Of a stretch of DNA of 64,000 nucleotides, positions 31,425 through 40,187 are shown one piece after another. The translations under genes and the position numbers were made by a program. Position 1 is the stretch's first letter, and every line of letters starts with the position of its first letter. This DNA comes from JBAYST01 sp034932745. Its GTDB lineage: Bacteria; Bacillota_I; Bacilli_A; RFN20; CAG-826. Location: positions 310,001 to 374,000 of the forward strand of contig JAYFOJ010000001.1 of NCBI GenBank assembly GCA_034932745.1. Reading direction: 5' to 3'. The notes below the pieces were generated by a model that saw only the letters and a list, made by a program, of their open reading frames with translations, did no database searches and was not told the DNA's origin.

Positions 31425-32762
31425 ATGAAAAAGAAATTAGTAGTCTTACCGCTATTACTACTTTTACTAGCGGGATGCACTCAAAACGAAAGCCACGACA
31501 GTCAGAGCAATAGTCAAGAAACATCATCATCTAGTAGCGATACAAAAAGCGAAGACCCTTCTTCAAGCCAAGAGAATCCTTCATCTAGCGAAAACCCTTC
31601 GTCCAGTGAAAATCCATCTTCGAGCGAGGATCCTTCTTCGAGCGAACAACCAATCGATTACAAAACAAACATCAGCGAGATGAGAACAATCGCATTATCT
31701 TTAGCAGGAAGCGTTAACGACAAGAATGTCGCTACTTCATCAGTAAGAGCGAAATTTACCGCACAAATGTTAACGGTTCAAGATTACATCACGACTCAAA
31801 GCGGTTATACAAGCCGCTACAAAGCCCTTGTTGCTAATGAAACTGGTTATATCATCGTTTGTCTATCACAAACCGGATATGACTATGTCAAAGGATATGC
31901 CGACAAGCAACAATGCTATTCTTTTGAGGGCAACATCGGTCTATATTGCGGTGAACCAGAAATCGTTATGGACGCAACTGCCAAGCCAACTTATTTAAGC
32001 AATGTCACACTTAGTTATACATTAAACAAGACCGCAGTAAGTTCGATTATGGATGCCTTTAACTTTATCAAGACGATTCCTGTTAATAGCAAAGGTATTG
32101 GCTTTTCTTCCACTCCGATTACGATGGAATTGAAGTACTTAATGAAATTAGAGAACTCAATTGCATTATTCACCGATGGTACTAACGTCATTCAAATGCA
32201 CGGTCACGATAAAATCAATAACCAATTATCCGTTAACGGAACATATGAAGTAACAGCGTTAAGAGGAATCTTTAACTACAAGAGCGAATTAGAATTTATT
32301 GCTGTGAAATCAATCACTAAGACAATCGATTTAGATTTTGCAAGCGCCGCAACAACCATTACCGCTGCGCAATTATATGCATTCGATTACGATTTAGATC
32401 ATAACTATTCTTCAAACTATACATACGCTGAACAATTTACCAAACTTTACAAGTATGTCGGTTATGCAAACTACTACATCAAAGATAGTACTTACACAAT
32501 CGTTTTAGACGACACCGCAAAAGATAGTTATTCGACGATTACAACCGCGGCATCTGGAAAAGCTTTGTTTTTAAACAACGATAATGCAGTAAATCTTTAT
32601 ACCGATTCTGATTTTAGAAATTGTCCATTTGTCGAAGAAGCCGCTAAATCCAAAGAAAATAAAACTTTGATTACTTTCTACTTCACGCCATACCTTAAAA
32701 ACACAAGTCATTACTGGCAAATACAAGCTTTTGAAGACACGCTTCAACAAGTAACTTTATAG
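31425..32762 (+). CDS. Lipoprotein with Ser-Glu-Pro repeat linker
   Basis: About 445 residues. Signal peptide with lipobox LLAGC, then a low-complexity linker built from repeats of NPSSSE/DPSSSE (residues about 25-75), then about 370 residues with no recognised family. The second half has a pattern of beta-strands (VNGTYEVTALRGIFNYKSELEFI) that may be an OB-like fold. It is attached to the outer face of the membrane. The start has only AGG (31412-31414) as ribosome binding site. The dyad at 31403-31416 suggests regulation in common with the TasA-like operon. Confidence 0.8.
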   Translation: MKKKLVVLPLLLLLLAGCTQNESHDSQSNSQETSSSSSDTKSEDPSSSQENPSSSENPSSSENPSSSEDPSSSEQPIDYKTNISEMRTIALSLAGSVNDKNVATSSVRAKFTAQMLTVQDYITTQSGYTSRYKALVANETGYIIVCLSQTGYDYVKGYADKQQCYSFEGNIGLYCGEPEIVMDATAKPTYLSNVTLSYTLNKTAVSSIMDAFNFIKTIPVNSKGIGFSSTPITMELKYLMKLENSIALFTDGTNVIQMHGHDKINNQLSVNGTYEVTALRGIFNYKSELEFIAVKSITKTIDLDFASAATTITAAQLYAFDYDLDHNYSSNYTYAEQFTKLYKYVGYANYYIKDSTYTIVLDDTAKDSYSTITTAASGKALFLNNDNAVNLYTDSDFRNCPFVEEAAKSKENKTLITFYFTPYLKNTSHYWQIQAFEDTLQQVTL

Positions 32763-32819
32763 TTTTAATTAAGTAAAACGCTTTGCTTTATCATAAAAGG
32801 AATCTAGTATTAATTTAAG

Positions 32820-33656
32820 ATGATATTAGGATTCCTTTTTCTTTTATTAAGCATTGCCGGTAGCGGTCTTATTTACTATTTTACTAACCTATGGACGGTT
32901 TGGTATTGGTTTTGGATACCGCTAGTTAGCGTTCCAATTCTCTTTTTACTGATATTTGGTCTTCACATCATTTTTATGGGTTTTTTGTCATTATTCGTCG
33001 ACAAGAAAAAAGAACAAGTGGTGCCTAATAAGTTTTTCTATTGGTTTATTACCGAGACGATATGGATTATTATGCTTTTCTCTAACACCAAAGTTCATAC
33101 GACAGGATTAGATAAACTTCCAAAAGGAACCAAGTATTTATTTGTCTCCAATCATATATCGAAATTCGATCAGTTTTGTACTTTGCTTAAACTTCCAAAA
33201 GAAGGATTAATCTTCATTTCTAAACCAGAGAATCTCGATATTCCAATCGCTGGAGCCTTTATGCACAAAGCTGGATTTATTCCAATTAATCGAACGGATA
33301 ATGTCGAAGGATTAAAAGCGATACTGAAGGCCGTAAACGCAATCAGCAAAGGATATGCCTCTGTTGGCATTTCACCAGAAGGAACGAGAAGTAAAACATT
33401 AGAATTACTACCATTTCATCCTGGCTCATTTAAAATAGCGACCAAAACCCATTGTCCAATCGTCGTCGCTTGCTTTCAAAATACTCATCTAGTGAAAAGA
33501 AACTTCTTTTTCAAAAGAACAAATGTTTATTTTGATATCTTGAAAACAATTCCATACGAAGAATATAAAGACAAGAATACGATTGAAATATCTAGTGAAG
33601 TCGAAAATATGATTAAAGAACATCAAACAAAGACTAGTGGAAGATTTATCCGCTAA
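32820..33656 (+). CDS. plsC: 1-acyl-sn-glycerol-3-phosphate acyltransferase
   Basis: 278 residues. Adds the second acyl chain to lysophosphatidic acid in phospholipid synthesis. Two N-terminal hydrophobic segments (residues about 1-25 and 30-65) precede the catalytic domain with NHISKFDQF (HX4D, about residue 103), the lysophosphatidate-binding FIPINRTDN, and SPEGTRS (about 187). Unlike the gene at 2506, all motifs are standard. There is no Shine-Dalgarno sequence; TATTAA (32808-32813) lies 6 nt before the ATG. Confidence 0.92.
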   Translation: MILGFLFLLLSIAGSGLIYYFTNLWTVWYWFWIPLVSVPILFLLIFGLHIIFMGFLSLFVDKKKEQVVPNKFFYWFITETIWIIMLFSNTKVHTTGLDKLPKGTKYLFVSNHISKFDQFCTLLKLPKEGLIFISKPENLDIPIAGAFMHKAGFIPINRTDNVEGLKAILKAVNAISKGYASVGISPEGTRSKTLELLPFHPGSFKIATKTHCPIVVACFQNTHLVKRNFFFKRTNVYFDILKTIPYEEYKDKNTIEISSEVENMIKEHQTKTSGRFIR

Positions 33657-33705
33657 TCGACCAGTTTTCTTTGAAAAGAATTAGCAATATTGCTAAAATA
33701 GTCCA

Positions 33706-34425
33706 ATGAAAATACTTTTAACTAACGATGACGGCTACACCGCCATGGGGATTAGAATTTTACACGAATTATTAAAGCCATATGGCGAAGTTTATGTCAT
33801 CGCTCCTGAAAAAGCGATGTCTGGTAAATCGGTGGCAGTAACAATTTTTGAGCCATTAACAGTAAAAAACAGAGGCGACCATATTTATTCTGTTAGCGGA
33901 ACACCAGCGGACTGCGTTACCTATGGTCTATCGCACTTAAATATCGATTTTGATTTAGTGGTATCTGGGATTAACTATGGACATAACGTATCGTATGACG
34001 TCATGCATAGTGGCACTTGTGGAGCGTGTATCGAATCTCTTTTGTTTAATAAACCAGCGATTGCGTTTTCTAGCGAAGGAAAGTTCGAATCCGCTAAAAC
34101 TAGTTTTAAGGAAGTAATGGATTATATTTTAAGTAATAAACTACTTTCAAAAGATTATTTTTTAAATGTCAATTTCCCATTCGGAAATGAAGTTAAGGGT
34201 ATTAAGTTCTCATCTTTATCATTTAGAGACGACCGCCGATATTTCAAAGAGAGAAGTGACGGCGCTATTATCCTTGCCCGCGATATCGGACCACACGAAG
34301 GATTAGATAAGAATAGCGATGTCTATCTAGTTAATAATGGCTATATATCGATTACGCCAATGATGAAGACATTCTTCTCAAATGACCTATATGAAAAGAT
34401 TAAAAAGGAAAAGAAAATCGATTAA
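33706..34425 (+). CDS. surE: 5'/3'-nucleotidase SurE
   Basis: 239 residues. Metal-dependent nucleoside monophosphate phosphatase. The N-terminal LTNDDGYTAMGI contains the Asp-Asp metal site; SGTPADCV, SGINYGHN and HSGTCGACIE (about residues 64-110) complete the active site. The ATG lies 6 nt after TGCTAAAAT (TGn plus TAAAAT, 33691-33699) and has no Shine-Dalgarno sequence, one of the clearest leaderless-type starts here. Ends at a strong terminator. Confidence 0.95.
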   Translation: MKILLTNDDGYTAMGIRILHELLKPYGEVYVIAPEKAMSGKSVAVTIFEPLTVKNRGDHIYSVSGTPADCVTYGLSHLNIDFDLVVSGINYGHNVSYDVMHSGTCGACIESLLFNKPAIAFSSEGKFESAKTSFKEVMDYILSNKLLSKDYFLNVNFPFGNEVKGIKFSSLSFRDDRRYFKERSDGAIILARDIGPHEGLDKNSDVYLVNNGYISITPMMKTFFSNDLYEKIKKEKKID

Positions 34426-34430
34426 TAATT

Positions 34431-34463
34431 GAGCATATCCCTACCGGGATGCTCTTTTTTTAT
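34431..34463 (+). terminator. Terminator of surE
   Basis: GAGCATATCCC, loop TACC, GGGATGCTC (one two-base bulge), then TTTTTTTAT. Confidence 0.85.
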
Positions 34464-34491
34464 TTAATATAATTAACAGGAGGAAAACATT

Positions 34492-35451
34492 ATGAATAAT
34501 CGAAAAGTTGTCATCATCGGAGACGGAATGGTTGGATCTTCAATTGCCTTTACGATGTTGCAAGAAGAAATAGTGAGTGACCTTGTCATTATTGATGTTA
34601 ATAAAAATAAAGCAGAAGGAGACGCCTTGGATTTAATGCAAGGAATGCCGTTCGTGTCTCCTAAAAGAGTAAAAGCCGGAACTTATAGCGATGTCAAAGA
34701 CGCACATGTGGTAATTATTACCGCAGGAGTATCGCAAAAAGAGGGAGAAACAAGATTAGATCTTTTAAGAAAGAATCTCGGCATCTTTGATTCAATTATT
34801 ACTGAAATGAAACCGTACCTAGATAAAGAGGCCATTGTTTTAGTTGTAACCAATCCAGTCGACGTTCTTGCGTACTTCACTTATAAGAAGCTTGGTATTG
34901 ATTCTTCTCGCGTTATCGGAAGTGGAACTGTTTTAGACACCGCAAGACTTAAAACCGCAATCGCAGAGCATACACATATCGACCCAAGAAATGTTCACAC
35001 ATTCGTCATCGGCGAACATGGAGATTCGGAAGTGGCAGCCTACTCTGTTACCACAATCGGTGGAATACCAATTTCTCATTACTGCAGTGTCTGCGGTGGA
35101 TGTAATGATGGTGGCGATCACGTCTTACTACACCTACATGAAGATGTAAAAAAAGCTGCATACGAAATCATCGCTAAAAAGGGTGCAACATATTACGCTG
35201 TTGCGCTAGCAGTCAATTTCATCGTAAAAGCCATTCTAAATGACTATAACTCGGTTTTAACCGTTTCGACATTTATTGAAAGTGAATTCGATGGAAGAAT
35301 TAAGGACTTGTATATCTCGTTACCATGTATTGTTGGTAAATCAGGTGTTCAAAAGATTTTACATCCTAATTACGCTAAAATAGAGGTCGAAAAATTAATT
35401 GATTCAGCTAATATTTTAAAAAGCCAAATCGACTTATACCGCAATAATTAA
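34492..35451 (+). CDS. ldh: L-lactate dehydrogenase
   Basis: 319 residues. Reduces pyruvate to L-lactate with NADH, indicating fermentation. NAD-binding GDGMVGSS at residues 9-16; the specificity loop AGVSQKEGETRLDL has Gln where malate dehydrogenase has Arg; NPVDVLAY and the catalytic His in IGEHGDSE (about residue 178). An unusual Cys-rich insert CSVCGGCNDGG lies near residues 201-211. Strong ribosome binding site AGGAGG. Monocistronic between two terminators. Confidence 0.95.
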   Translation: MNNRKVVIIGDGMVGSSIAFTMLQEEIVSDLVIIDVNKNKAEGDALDLMQGMPFVSPKRVKAGTYSDVKDAHVVIITAGVSQKEGETRLDLLRKNLGIFDSIITEMKPYLDKEAIVLVVTNPVDVLAYFTYKKLGIDSSRVIGSGTVLDTARLKTAIAEHTHIDPRNVHTFVIGEHGDSEVAAYSVTTIGGIPISHYCSVCGGCNDGGDHVLLHLHEDVKKAAYEIIAKKGATYYAVALAVNFIVKAILNDYNSVLTVSTFIESEFDGRIKDLYISLPCIVGKSGVQKILHPNYAKIEVEKLIDSANILKSQIDLYRNN

Positions 35452-35477
35452 TCGATATAGAAAATCATCATCAAAAG

Positions 35478-35517
35478 AATGAATGTAATCACTAGCTGAT
35501 GCATTCATTTTTCTTTA
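35478..35517 (+). terminator. Terminator of ldh
   Basis: AATGAATG pairs with CATTCATT; inner ATCA/TGAT extends the stem around CTAGC. Followed by TTTTCTTTATTG. Confidence 0.75.
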
Positions 35518-35721
35518 TTGTTTAATCATCAACAAAATTGATTTAAAAAGACTAAAAGCAAAACTAATTTTTGTGTTTAATCTATCAACCCATCTAAAAC
35601 AGTTTTTAGCATTTAATCACGAAAAACATCAAAAAAACCTGAAAAAATTGCATATTTTGCCAAAAAGGTAGATTATTTAGGCAACCAATAGTTGCGGAAA
35701 AAAAGTGAAAATGAAAAGCAG

Positions 35722-35742
35722 AGTTGGTTGTCGCAACCGACT
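35722..35742. promoter_or_regulatory. Dyad, probable operator of the XRE regulator
   Basis: AGTTGGTTG and CAACCGACT with a TCG centre form a 21-bp dyad with one mismatch. It directly precedes a -10-like TATAAC. Confidence 0.55.
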
Positions 35743-35786
35743 ATAACTTGCTAAATTATGAGTGTCGATTTCAAGGAGGAAAACTT

Positions 35787-36719
35787 ATGAATATTGAAAT
35801 TGCTAACCGCTTAGTTAAATTAAGAAAAGAAAAAGGCTTGTCGCAAGAAGAACTCGCCGACAAGTTGGGCTTATCAAGACAAGCTGTATCTAAATGGGAA
35901 CGCGCTGAGGCAAGCCCGGATACAGATAATCTTATTTGCTTAGCTAAATTGTATGGGGTCTCGCTTGATCAACTCCTAAAGACTCAAGACGATGCCGAAA
36001 CGATTGTAGATGAGCAGGTAAAAAAAGATGAAGCTCCAAAAGAAGAAGAACAAGAGAGTTCTGAAGAAGAGGAGAATGACAAAGATGATCGAGATGGAAA
36101 TGGAAAAAGAGAACATGTTCACATTGGACTCAATGGCATTCACGTTGTCGATAAGGATGGCGAAGTACATATCGACCTCCACGGAATTCATGTCCACGAC
36201 AAAGACAATGACGTCGATATCGATGGAGATGGAATAAAGAACTGTAACTGCCATATCGATGACGATGGACATCGATGGAAAGACCATAAAGGTAGCAAGA
36301 TAGGTGGAATTATTTCTGGAGTATATGCTTTATTATCAGTAGTCGCTTATATCCTACTTGGCTCATTTATTCCAGGAGCATGGGGATATGCATGGATATT
36401 GTTCTTATTAATCCCTGTTATAGGTTCGATTCCAAGCGCGATTAGACATCGATCATTCTCGGTGTTCTGCTACCCATTATTAGCGACTGCAGCGTATTTC
36501 TTTTTATGTATGGTTCTACCATCATTTGGAGTCTTACCAGCGATGTGGCATCCGCTATGGGTCATATTCCTCACGATTCCTATTTACTATATGATATTCG
36601 GACCAATCGATGCTTCAATGAGACATCATAGATGTAGAAAGAATATTTACTTCTCAAAAGGCGATGTCATCGAAAACGACGACGATGATGACGACGATGA
36701 TGAAGAAGACGAGAAATAA
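35787..36719 (+). CDS. Membrane-bound XRE regulator with His/Asp-rich linker
   Basis: 310 residues. Helix-turn-helix at residues about 5-58 (LSQEELADKLGLSRQAVSKWE). Then an acidic region, followed by repeated GIHV-DKDG-VHID units (about residues 112-150) rich in His and Asp, a CNCHIDDDGH segment, and four transmembrane helices (about 175-285). The C-terminus has nine consecutive Asp. The linker looks suited to bind divalent metal, but this is inference. The ribosome binding site AAGGAGG fixes the start; an in-frame extension to 35724 runs over the operator. It precedes an ABC exporter operon and may control it. Confidence 0.83.
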   Translation: MNIEIANRLVKLRKEKGLSQEELADKLGLSRQAVSKWERAEASPDTDNLICLAKLYGVSLDQLLKTQDDAETIVDEQVKKDEAPKEEEQESSEEEENDKDDRDGNGKREHVHIGLNGIHVVDKDGEVHIDLHGIHVHDKDNDVDIDGDGIKNCNCHIDDDGHRWKDHKGSKIGGIISGVYALLSVVAYILLGSFIPGAWGYAWILFLLIPVIGSIPSAIRHRSFSVFCYPLLATAAYFFLCMVLPSFGVLPAMWHPLWVIFLTIPIYYMIFGPIDASMRHHRCRKNIYFSKGDVIENDDDDDDDDEEDEK

Positions 36720-36746
36720 GGCGAGTGACAAACTCGTCTTTTTTCT
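36720..36746 (+). terminator. Terminator of the membrane XRE gene
   Basis: GGCGAGT, loop GACAA, ACTCGTC, then TTTTTTC; the first pair is G-T. Confidence 0.75.
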
Positions 36747-36818
36747 TTAAATACGATTTTTTCGGTTTTTCTTTTATTATACTAATAAAGTGATTACATT
36801 TTTATTGAGGAAAAAACG

Positions 36819-37691
36819 ATGGAAATTTTAAAAGTAGAAAATTTGGTTAAAAAATATCCGAAGTTTACCCTCGACAATGTATCTTTTTCACTAGAAAAAG
36901 GTAAGATTATGGGCTTCATTGGCCGAAATGGTGCTGGTAAGACGACAACGCTTAAAGCCATTATGAATCTCATTCATGTCGATAGTGGTAGAGTAGAGAT
37001 TTTTGGAAAACAGTTTGACGAAAACGAGCTTCAAAATAGAACTAGGATATCGTTCGCATTAGGCGGTGCCGATTACTTTCCGTTTAAAACTGTAAGAAAA
37101 TTAACTCAAGTAACGGCTAGATTCTATCCAGAATGGGATCAAAAGAAATTTGAGTATTATCTCGAGAAATTTGGAATCGATAAAGATAAAAAGATTAAAG
37201 AATTATCTCAAGGTATGAAAGTAAAATATTCGTTAGCAGTAGCGTTATCTCATAACTCAGAACTGTTCATTCTCGATGAACCAACTAGCGGACTAGATCC
37301 AATCTCTCGCGATGAAATATTGTACTTATTTCAACAACTAGTTAGCGACGGAACTAGAAGCGTGCTTTTTTCGACACATATTACGAGCGATCTCGATAAA
37401 TGCGCTGACTCAATAACGTATATTAGAAATGGTCAATTAGTCGTCAGTAACAAATCTAAAGACGAGTTTATCGCTTGCTATAAACTAGTGAGTGGACCAC
37501 TTGAAAACTTAACAGATGACATTAAATCTAAACTGATTTCTTGGCGTCCAGAAAGACAGCTATTTACTGGATTGGTAGAGGCTTCAAAAGCATCTCTCAT
37601 TCCTGAAAACGTCAAAGTAAGTACGCCAGATTTAGAAGACATAATGGTTTTCTTAGAAAGGGGAAATGGTGATGAAGAATCTATTATATAA
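36819..37691 (+). CDS. ABC transporter ATP-binding protein (YtrB-like)
   Basis: 290 residues, cytosolic ATPase of an ABC-2 exporter. Walker A GRNGAGKTT (residues about 35-43), signature LSQGMKVKYSLA (about 129), Walker B LFILDEPTSGLDP (about 149), H-loop STHI. The C-terminal 80 residues are the variable YtrB-like extension. Overlaps the permease gene by 20 bp. A GAGG ribosome binding site precedes it. The membrane-bound XRE gene immediately upstream is a natural regulator candidate. Substrate unknown. Confidence 0.93.
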   Translation: MEILKVENLVKKYPKFTLDNVSFSLEKGKIMGFIGRNGAGKTTTLKAIMNLIHVDSGRVEIFGKQFDENELQNRTRISFALGGADYFPFKTVRKLTQVTARFYPEWDQKKFEYYLEKFGIDKDKKIKELSQGMKVKYSLAVALSHNSELFILDEPTSGLDPISRDEILYLFQQLVSDGTRSVLFSTHITSDLDKCADSITYIRNGQLVVSNKSKDEFIACYKLVSGPLENLTDDIKSKLISWRPERQLFTGLVEASKASLIPENVKVSTPDLEDIMVFLERGNGDEESII

Positions 37692-38352
37692 AGAGTGGAA
37701 ACTTAATGTCCACGCGATGAACATCCTTTTCGCCGTTGGCTTTGGCTTTATGATGGTAATTCCAAGTTACCCACATTTCTTAGCCTTTGTTTATCTTGCT
37801 TTCTCTTATGCTTTCTTATTCATGGGTGGAAATAAAGGTGTCGATAACAACGATATTTATTACACTTCGATTCTTCCAATTCGAAGAGGAGATGTCGTTA
37901 AAGCTAGAACGATGACTATTATGTCGCTCCAACTTCTCAACATTCTTGCCACCATCCCTTTTGCGATACTTTATCCATTTGTTATGAACGCGGTCGCTAG
38001 TAGTGGCGCCACTGGTTTAGAAGATGTTGGTCTAGAACCAAATATCGCTTTATACGCTATGGCGTTGCTTTCTTATACAATTCTCGATTTAATTTTCCTT
38101 CCGTGGTTCTATAAGACCACTTCAAGAATTGTTCTTCCATACATGGTAAGTGGTTTTGTCTGCATGATTTTCTTTATGACTGTTTCGATGTTCTTACCAC
38201 TTGCACTTCCAGGATATTATGCTCTATTTGGAGGTTGGAATAATTTACCAGCACAGTTTATTTTATTAGCGGTATCGGTTATTATATATTTTGTCGGCCA
38301 CTACTTTATCGTAAAGATATCGCAAAAGAATTTTTTGAAGGTCGACATTTAA
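37672..38352 (+). CDS. ABC-2 transporter permease
   Basis: 226 residues with six hydrophobic helices. Starts MKNLLYKEWKLNVHAMNILF, typical for ABC-2 permeases of the YtrC/D type. The conserved-looking DNNDIYYTSILPIRRGDVVKAR lies near residue 60. The start is set at the ATG 8 nt after GGGG (37660-37663) rather than the ATG at 37666. Partner of the upstream ATPase by 20-bp overlap; a small membrane protein follows 9 nt downstream. Confidence 0.9.
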   Translation: MKNLLYKEWKLNVHAMNILFAVGFGFMMVIPSYPHFLAFVYLAFSYAFLFMGGNKGVDNNDIYYTSILPIRRGDVVKARTMTIMSLQLLNILATIPFAILYPFVMNAVASSGATGLEDVGLEPNIALYAMALLSYTILDLIFLPWFYKTTSRIVLPYMVSGFVCMIFFMTVSMFLPLALPGYYALFGGWNNLPAQFILLAVSVIIYFVGHYFIVKISQKNFLKVDI

Positions 38353-38361
38353 GGAGAAAAT

Positions 38362-38589
38362 ATGGATTTCATCAATTGGATGGACAAAAATCCGCACTGG
38401 CTCAAACTAGTCTTCTGTCTTGGACCTCTTGATATCTTATGGAGCATTTATCGTATTATCAAAGCAGTAAAAGCCGACAATTCAACCCAATTAATCGTCG
38501 CTATCGTGTTCTTAATTATTGGTGCTCCTGTCATTTGGCTCTTCGACCTCATCTATGTTTTAATAAACAAAAAGATTTGGTGGTTCTAG
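38362..38589 (+). CDS. Small two-helix membrane protein of the ABC-2 operon
   Basis: 75 residues, unknown family. Two transmembrane segments (about 13-33 and 43-68), Trp-rich (WMDKNPHW, KKIWWF). Ribosome binding site AAGGAG. Last gene of the ABC operon, so it may be an accessory subunit. Similar short proteins with PLDILW-like motifs occur next to transporters, but I cannot name a family. Confidence 0.75.
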   Translation: MDFINWMDKNPHWLKLVFCLGPLDILWSIYRIIKAVKADNSTQLIVAIVFLIIGAPVIWLFDLIYVLINKKIWWF

Positions 38590-38606
38590 TAATTAATTAA
38601 TCATTA

Positions 38607-38636
38607 AAAGCTGTCCTACTGGGATAGCTTTTTTGT
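38607..38636 (+). terminator. Terminator of the ABC-2 operon
   Basis: AAAGCTGTCC, loop TACTG region, GGGATAGCTTT, then TTTTTG. Confidence 0.85.
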
Positions 38637-38652
38637 TGCTATAATGTGAACT

Positions 38653-39180
38653 ATGAAACTACTTTATTCACTTAATGACAATCAATATGAGAATCTTGGC
38701 TTTGATCACACTAGAAGTATCGTTAGAGCAGTACTTTACGATGATAATAATCGCATCGCATTAACTAAGATTAAGGCTAAAGATATCTTTGGCATTCGCG
38801 ACTATTACGAACTTCCCGGCGGTGGCGTGAATAAAAACGAAAGATTAATCGATGCATTGAAAAGAGAACTAGACGAAGAACTCGGTGCGAAGATCGATAA
38901 TATTGTTCCCCTTGGAAGAGTAGTGGACTTTTATAACTTAATAAAAAGAAAGAATAACCAACACTATTATCTATGCCATGTTTCTAGTATAGGTAAAAAT
39001 CATCAAGAAGAACGCGAGCGTCAATTGATTGAAAAAATTGTATGGGTTGATATCGATAGTGCGATTAGTCTCTATGAGACTATGCAAAATGTTTTGGTTG
39101 GCTTTTTAGTAAAGCAAAGAGAACTGCCAATCCTTAGAATTGCAAAAGCAAAAATGTCTTTACTTAATCGCTTAAGATAA
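38653..39180 (+). CDS. Nudix hydrolase
   Basis: 175 residues. Pyrophosphohydrolase with Nudix box PGGGVNKNERLIDALKRELD followed by EELGA (residues about 57-81). Substrate could be a nucleoside diphosphate derivative; not predictable. The ATG lies 7 nt after TGCTATAAT (TGn plus TATAAT, 38637-38645), with no Shine-Dalgarno sequence, hence probably leaderless. The promoter overlaps the T run of the preceding terminator. Confidence 0.93.
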   Translation: MKLLYSLNDNQYENLGFDHTRSIVRAVLYDDNNRIALTKIKAKDIFGIRDYYELPGGGVNKNERLIDALKRELDEELGAKIDNIVPLGRVVDFYNLIKRKNNQHYYLCHVSSIGKNHQEERERQLIEKIVWVDIDSAISLYETMQNVLVGFLVKQRELPILRIAKAKMSLLNRLR

Positions 39181-39205
39181 GTATCATAATAAACGCACTA
39201 CTAAT

Positions 39206-39282
39206 GGCGAATGTGGTGAAGTGGTTAACACACCTGGCTGTGAACCAGGCACGCGTGAGTTCGATTCTCATCATTCGCCCCA
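39206..39282 (+). tRNA. tRNA-His (GTG)
   Basis: The extra G-1 at 39206 pairs with C39279, typical for tRNA-His. Acceptor GCGAATG (39207-39213) pairs with CATTCGC (39272-39278); CCA encoded at 39280-39282. Stem CCTGG/CCAGG, loop CTGTGAA, anticodon GTG at 39240-39242. Confidence 0.96.
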
Positions 39283-39294
39283 AATTAGCAAAAT

Positions 39295-39325
39295 AGGTTT
39301 GATAGAAATATCAGACCTTTTTTTG
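39295..39325 (+). terminator. tRNA-His terminator
   Basis: AGGTTTGATA, loop GAAA, TATCAGACCT (one G-U pair), then TTTTTTG. Shares the TTGATA/TATCAG core with the terminators at 12392 and 17164. Confidence 0.88.
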
Positions 39326-39468
39326 TTTAATTTATAAATATGACGAGTGTTTTCGTCAAATTCCGCACAGAAACCTATTAATGATTAAAGAGATACTTCA
39401 TAAATCATTATTTTTGCAATTGGCTATAATCGAGAATAAAATCTGGCATATAAAGAAAGGAAAACAAT

Positions 39469-39834
39469 ATGAAAGCCAAATACTTATTCTTGCTCCCTTT
39501 AATTGCAGGCACATTGTTCTTAGCATCCTGCACAACTGGTCTTAGTTCGATAACATCGAGCAATCAAAGTGCTTCAGATAGTTTAAGTTCCCAAAGTTCT
39601 GAACAACGCGTCTTTACGCTTGAAGAACTTGCACAATATAACGGGGATAATGGTAGTGAAGCATATATAGCGGTTTACGGTATTGTCTATGATGTGACAC
39701 ATGCGGATGGATGGACTAACGGATGGCACAGAGGACAACATCTAGCAGGAACGGACGCAACTGCAGCTTTTGCTGATAGCCCACACTCAGAATCAATACT
39801 GAACAGTCTTCCTATCGTAGGTGTCATTGAATAG
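39469..39834 (+). CDS. Lipoprotein with cytochrome b5-like heme-binding domain
   Basis: 121 residues. Lipobox FLASC, a Ser-rich linker (about residues 25-48), then a cytochrome b5-like heme/steroid-binding domain: FTLEELAQYNGDNG, IAVYGIVYDVTHADGW, WHRGQHLAGTDATAAF and SPHSESIL. His residues in WHRGQH and SPHSES are possible heme ligands. It would sit on the outer face of the membrane and could carry electrons or sense heme, which is inference. AAAGGAAA precedes the ATG. Monocistronic. Confidence 0.88.
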   Translation: MKAKYLFLLPLIAGTLFLASCTTGLSSITSSNQSASDSLSSQSSEQRVFTLEELAQYNGDNGSEAYIAVYGIVYDVTHADGWTNGWHRGQHLAGTDATAAFADSPHSESILNSLPIVGVIE

Positions 39835-40187
39835 GCTTCAAGACAAAAAAGTCATCTCTAACTCGCTTGATTTAGCAATAAGTCGGCGAGTTTTATTTTA
39901 GTTATATTAGCGTGTAAATTTCAACTAGTAAAAGAACATTAAGTGCTAGAAAATTGATTATTTTATCGAGACCAATATCGACAAGTAAATACATACTTAG
40001 CAAATTTTGTGGCTTTTCATAAATACTAGATTTCTAAGAATATTGTTTGCTAATTTGAGAACCAAGTTTTTCTATTGAGTGGTCAATTATCTCTTGAAAA
40101 GTATGGCAATTAAGCATTTTGTTTGTAGGAACCGAAACTTGAATTGAACTAATACTCAAGGTAAAATTGTAAATAAGTTAGCAGCCA
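39835..40187. other. Gene-free region after the b5-like lipoprotein
   Basis: 353 nt. A hairpin with stem ACTCGC (39861-39866) and GCGAGT (39886-39891) plus TTTATTTTAG is the probable terminator of the upstream gene. The rest is AT-rich with no gene or clear promoter. Confidence 0.6.
39861..39900 (+). terminator. Terminator of the b5-like lipoprotein gene
   Basis: Six-base stem ACTCGC/GCGAGT around a 19-nt loop, followed by TTTATTTTA. Confidence 0.55.

Larger units (their letters stand above)
35452..35786. other. Intergenic region upstream of the membrane XRE gene
   Basis: 335 nt. It holds the ldh terminator (35478-35517), an A- and T-rich stretch without genes, and from 35686 two dyads: CAACCAATAGTTGCG and the near-perfect AGTTGGTTG TCG CAACCGACT (35722-35742), followed by TATAAC (35742-35747). 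The dyads probably serve the XRE protein encoded at 35787. Confidence 0.6.

Noticed and set aside
31560..31650. Tandem DNA repeats in the lipoprotein gene as a CRISPR-like array
   Set aside because: The repeats are in frame and encode the Ser-Pro-Glu linker; unit length is about 18-21 nt with no spacers. No CRISPR array was seen anywhere in the window.
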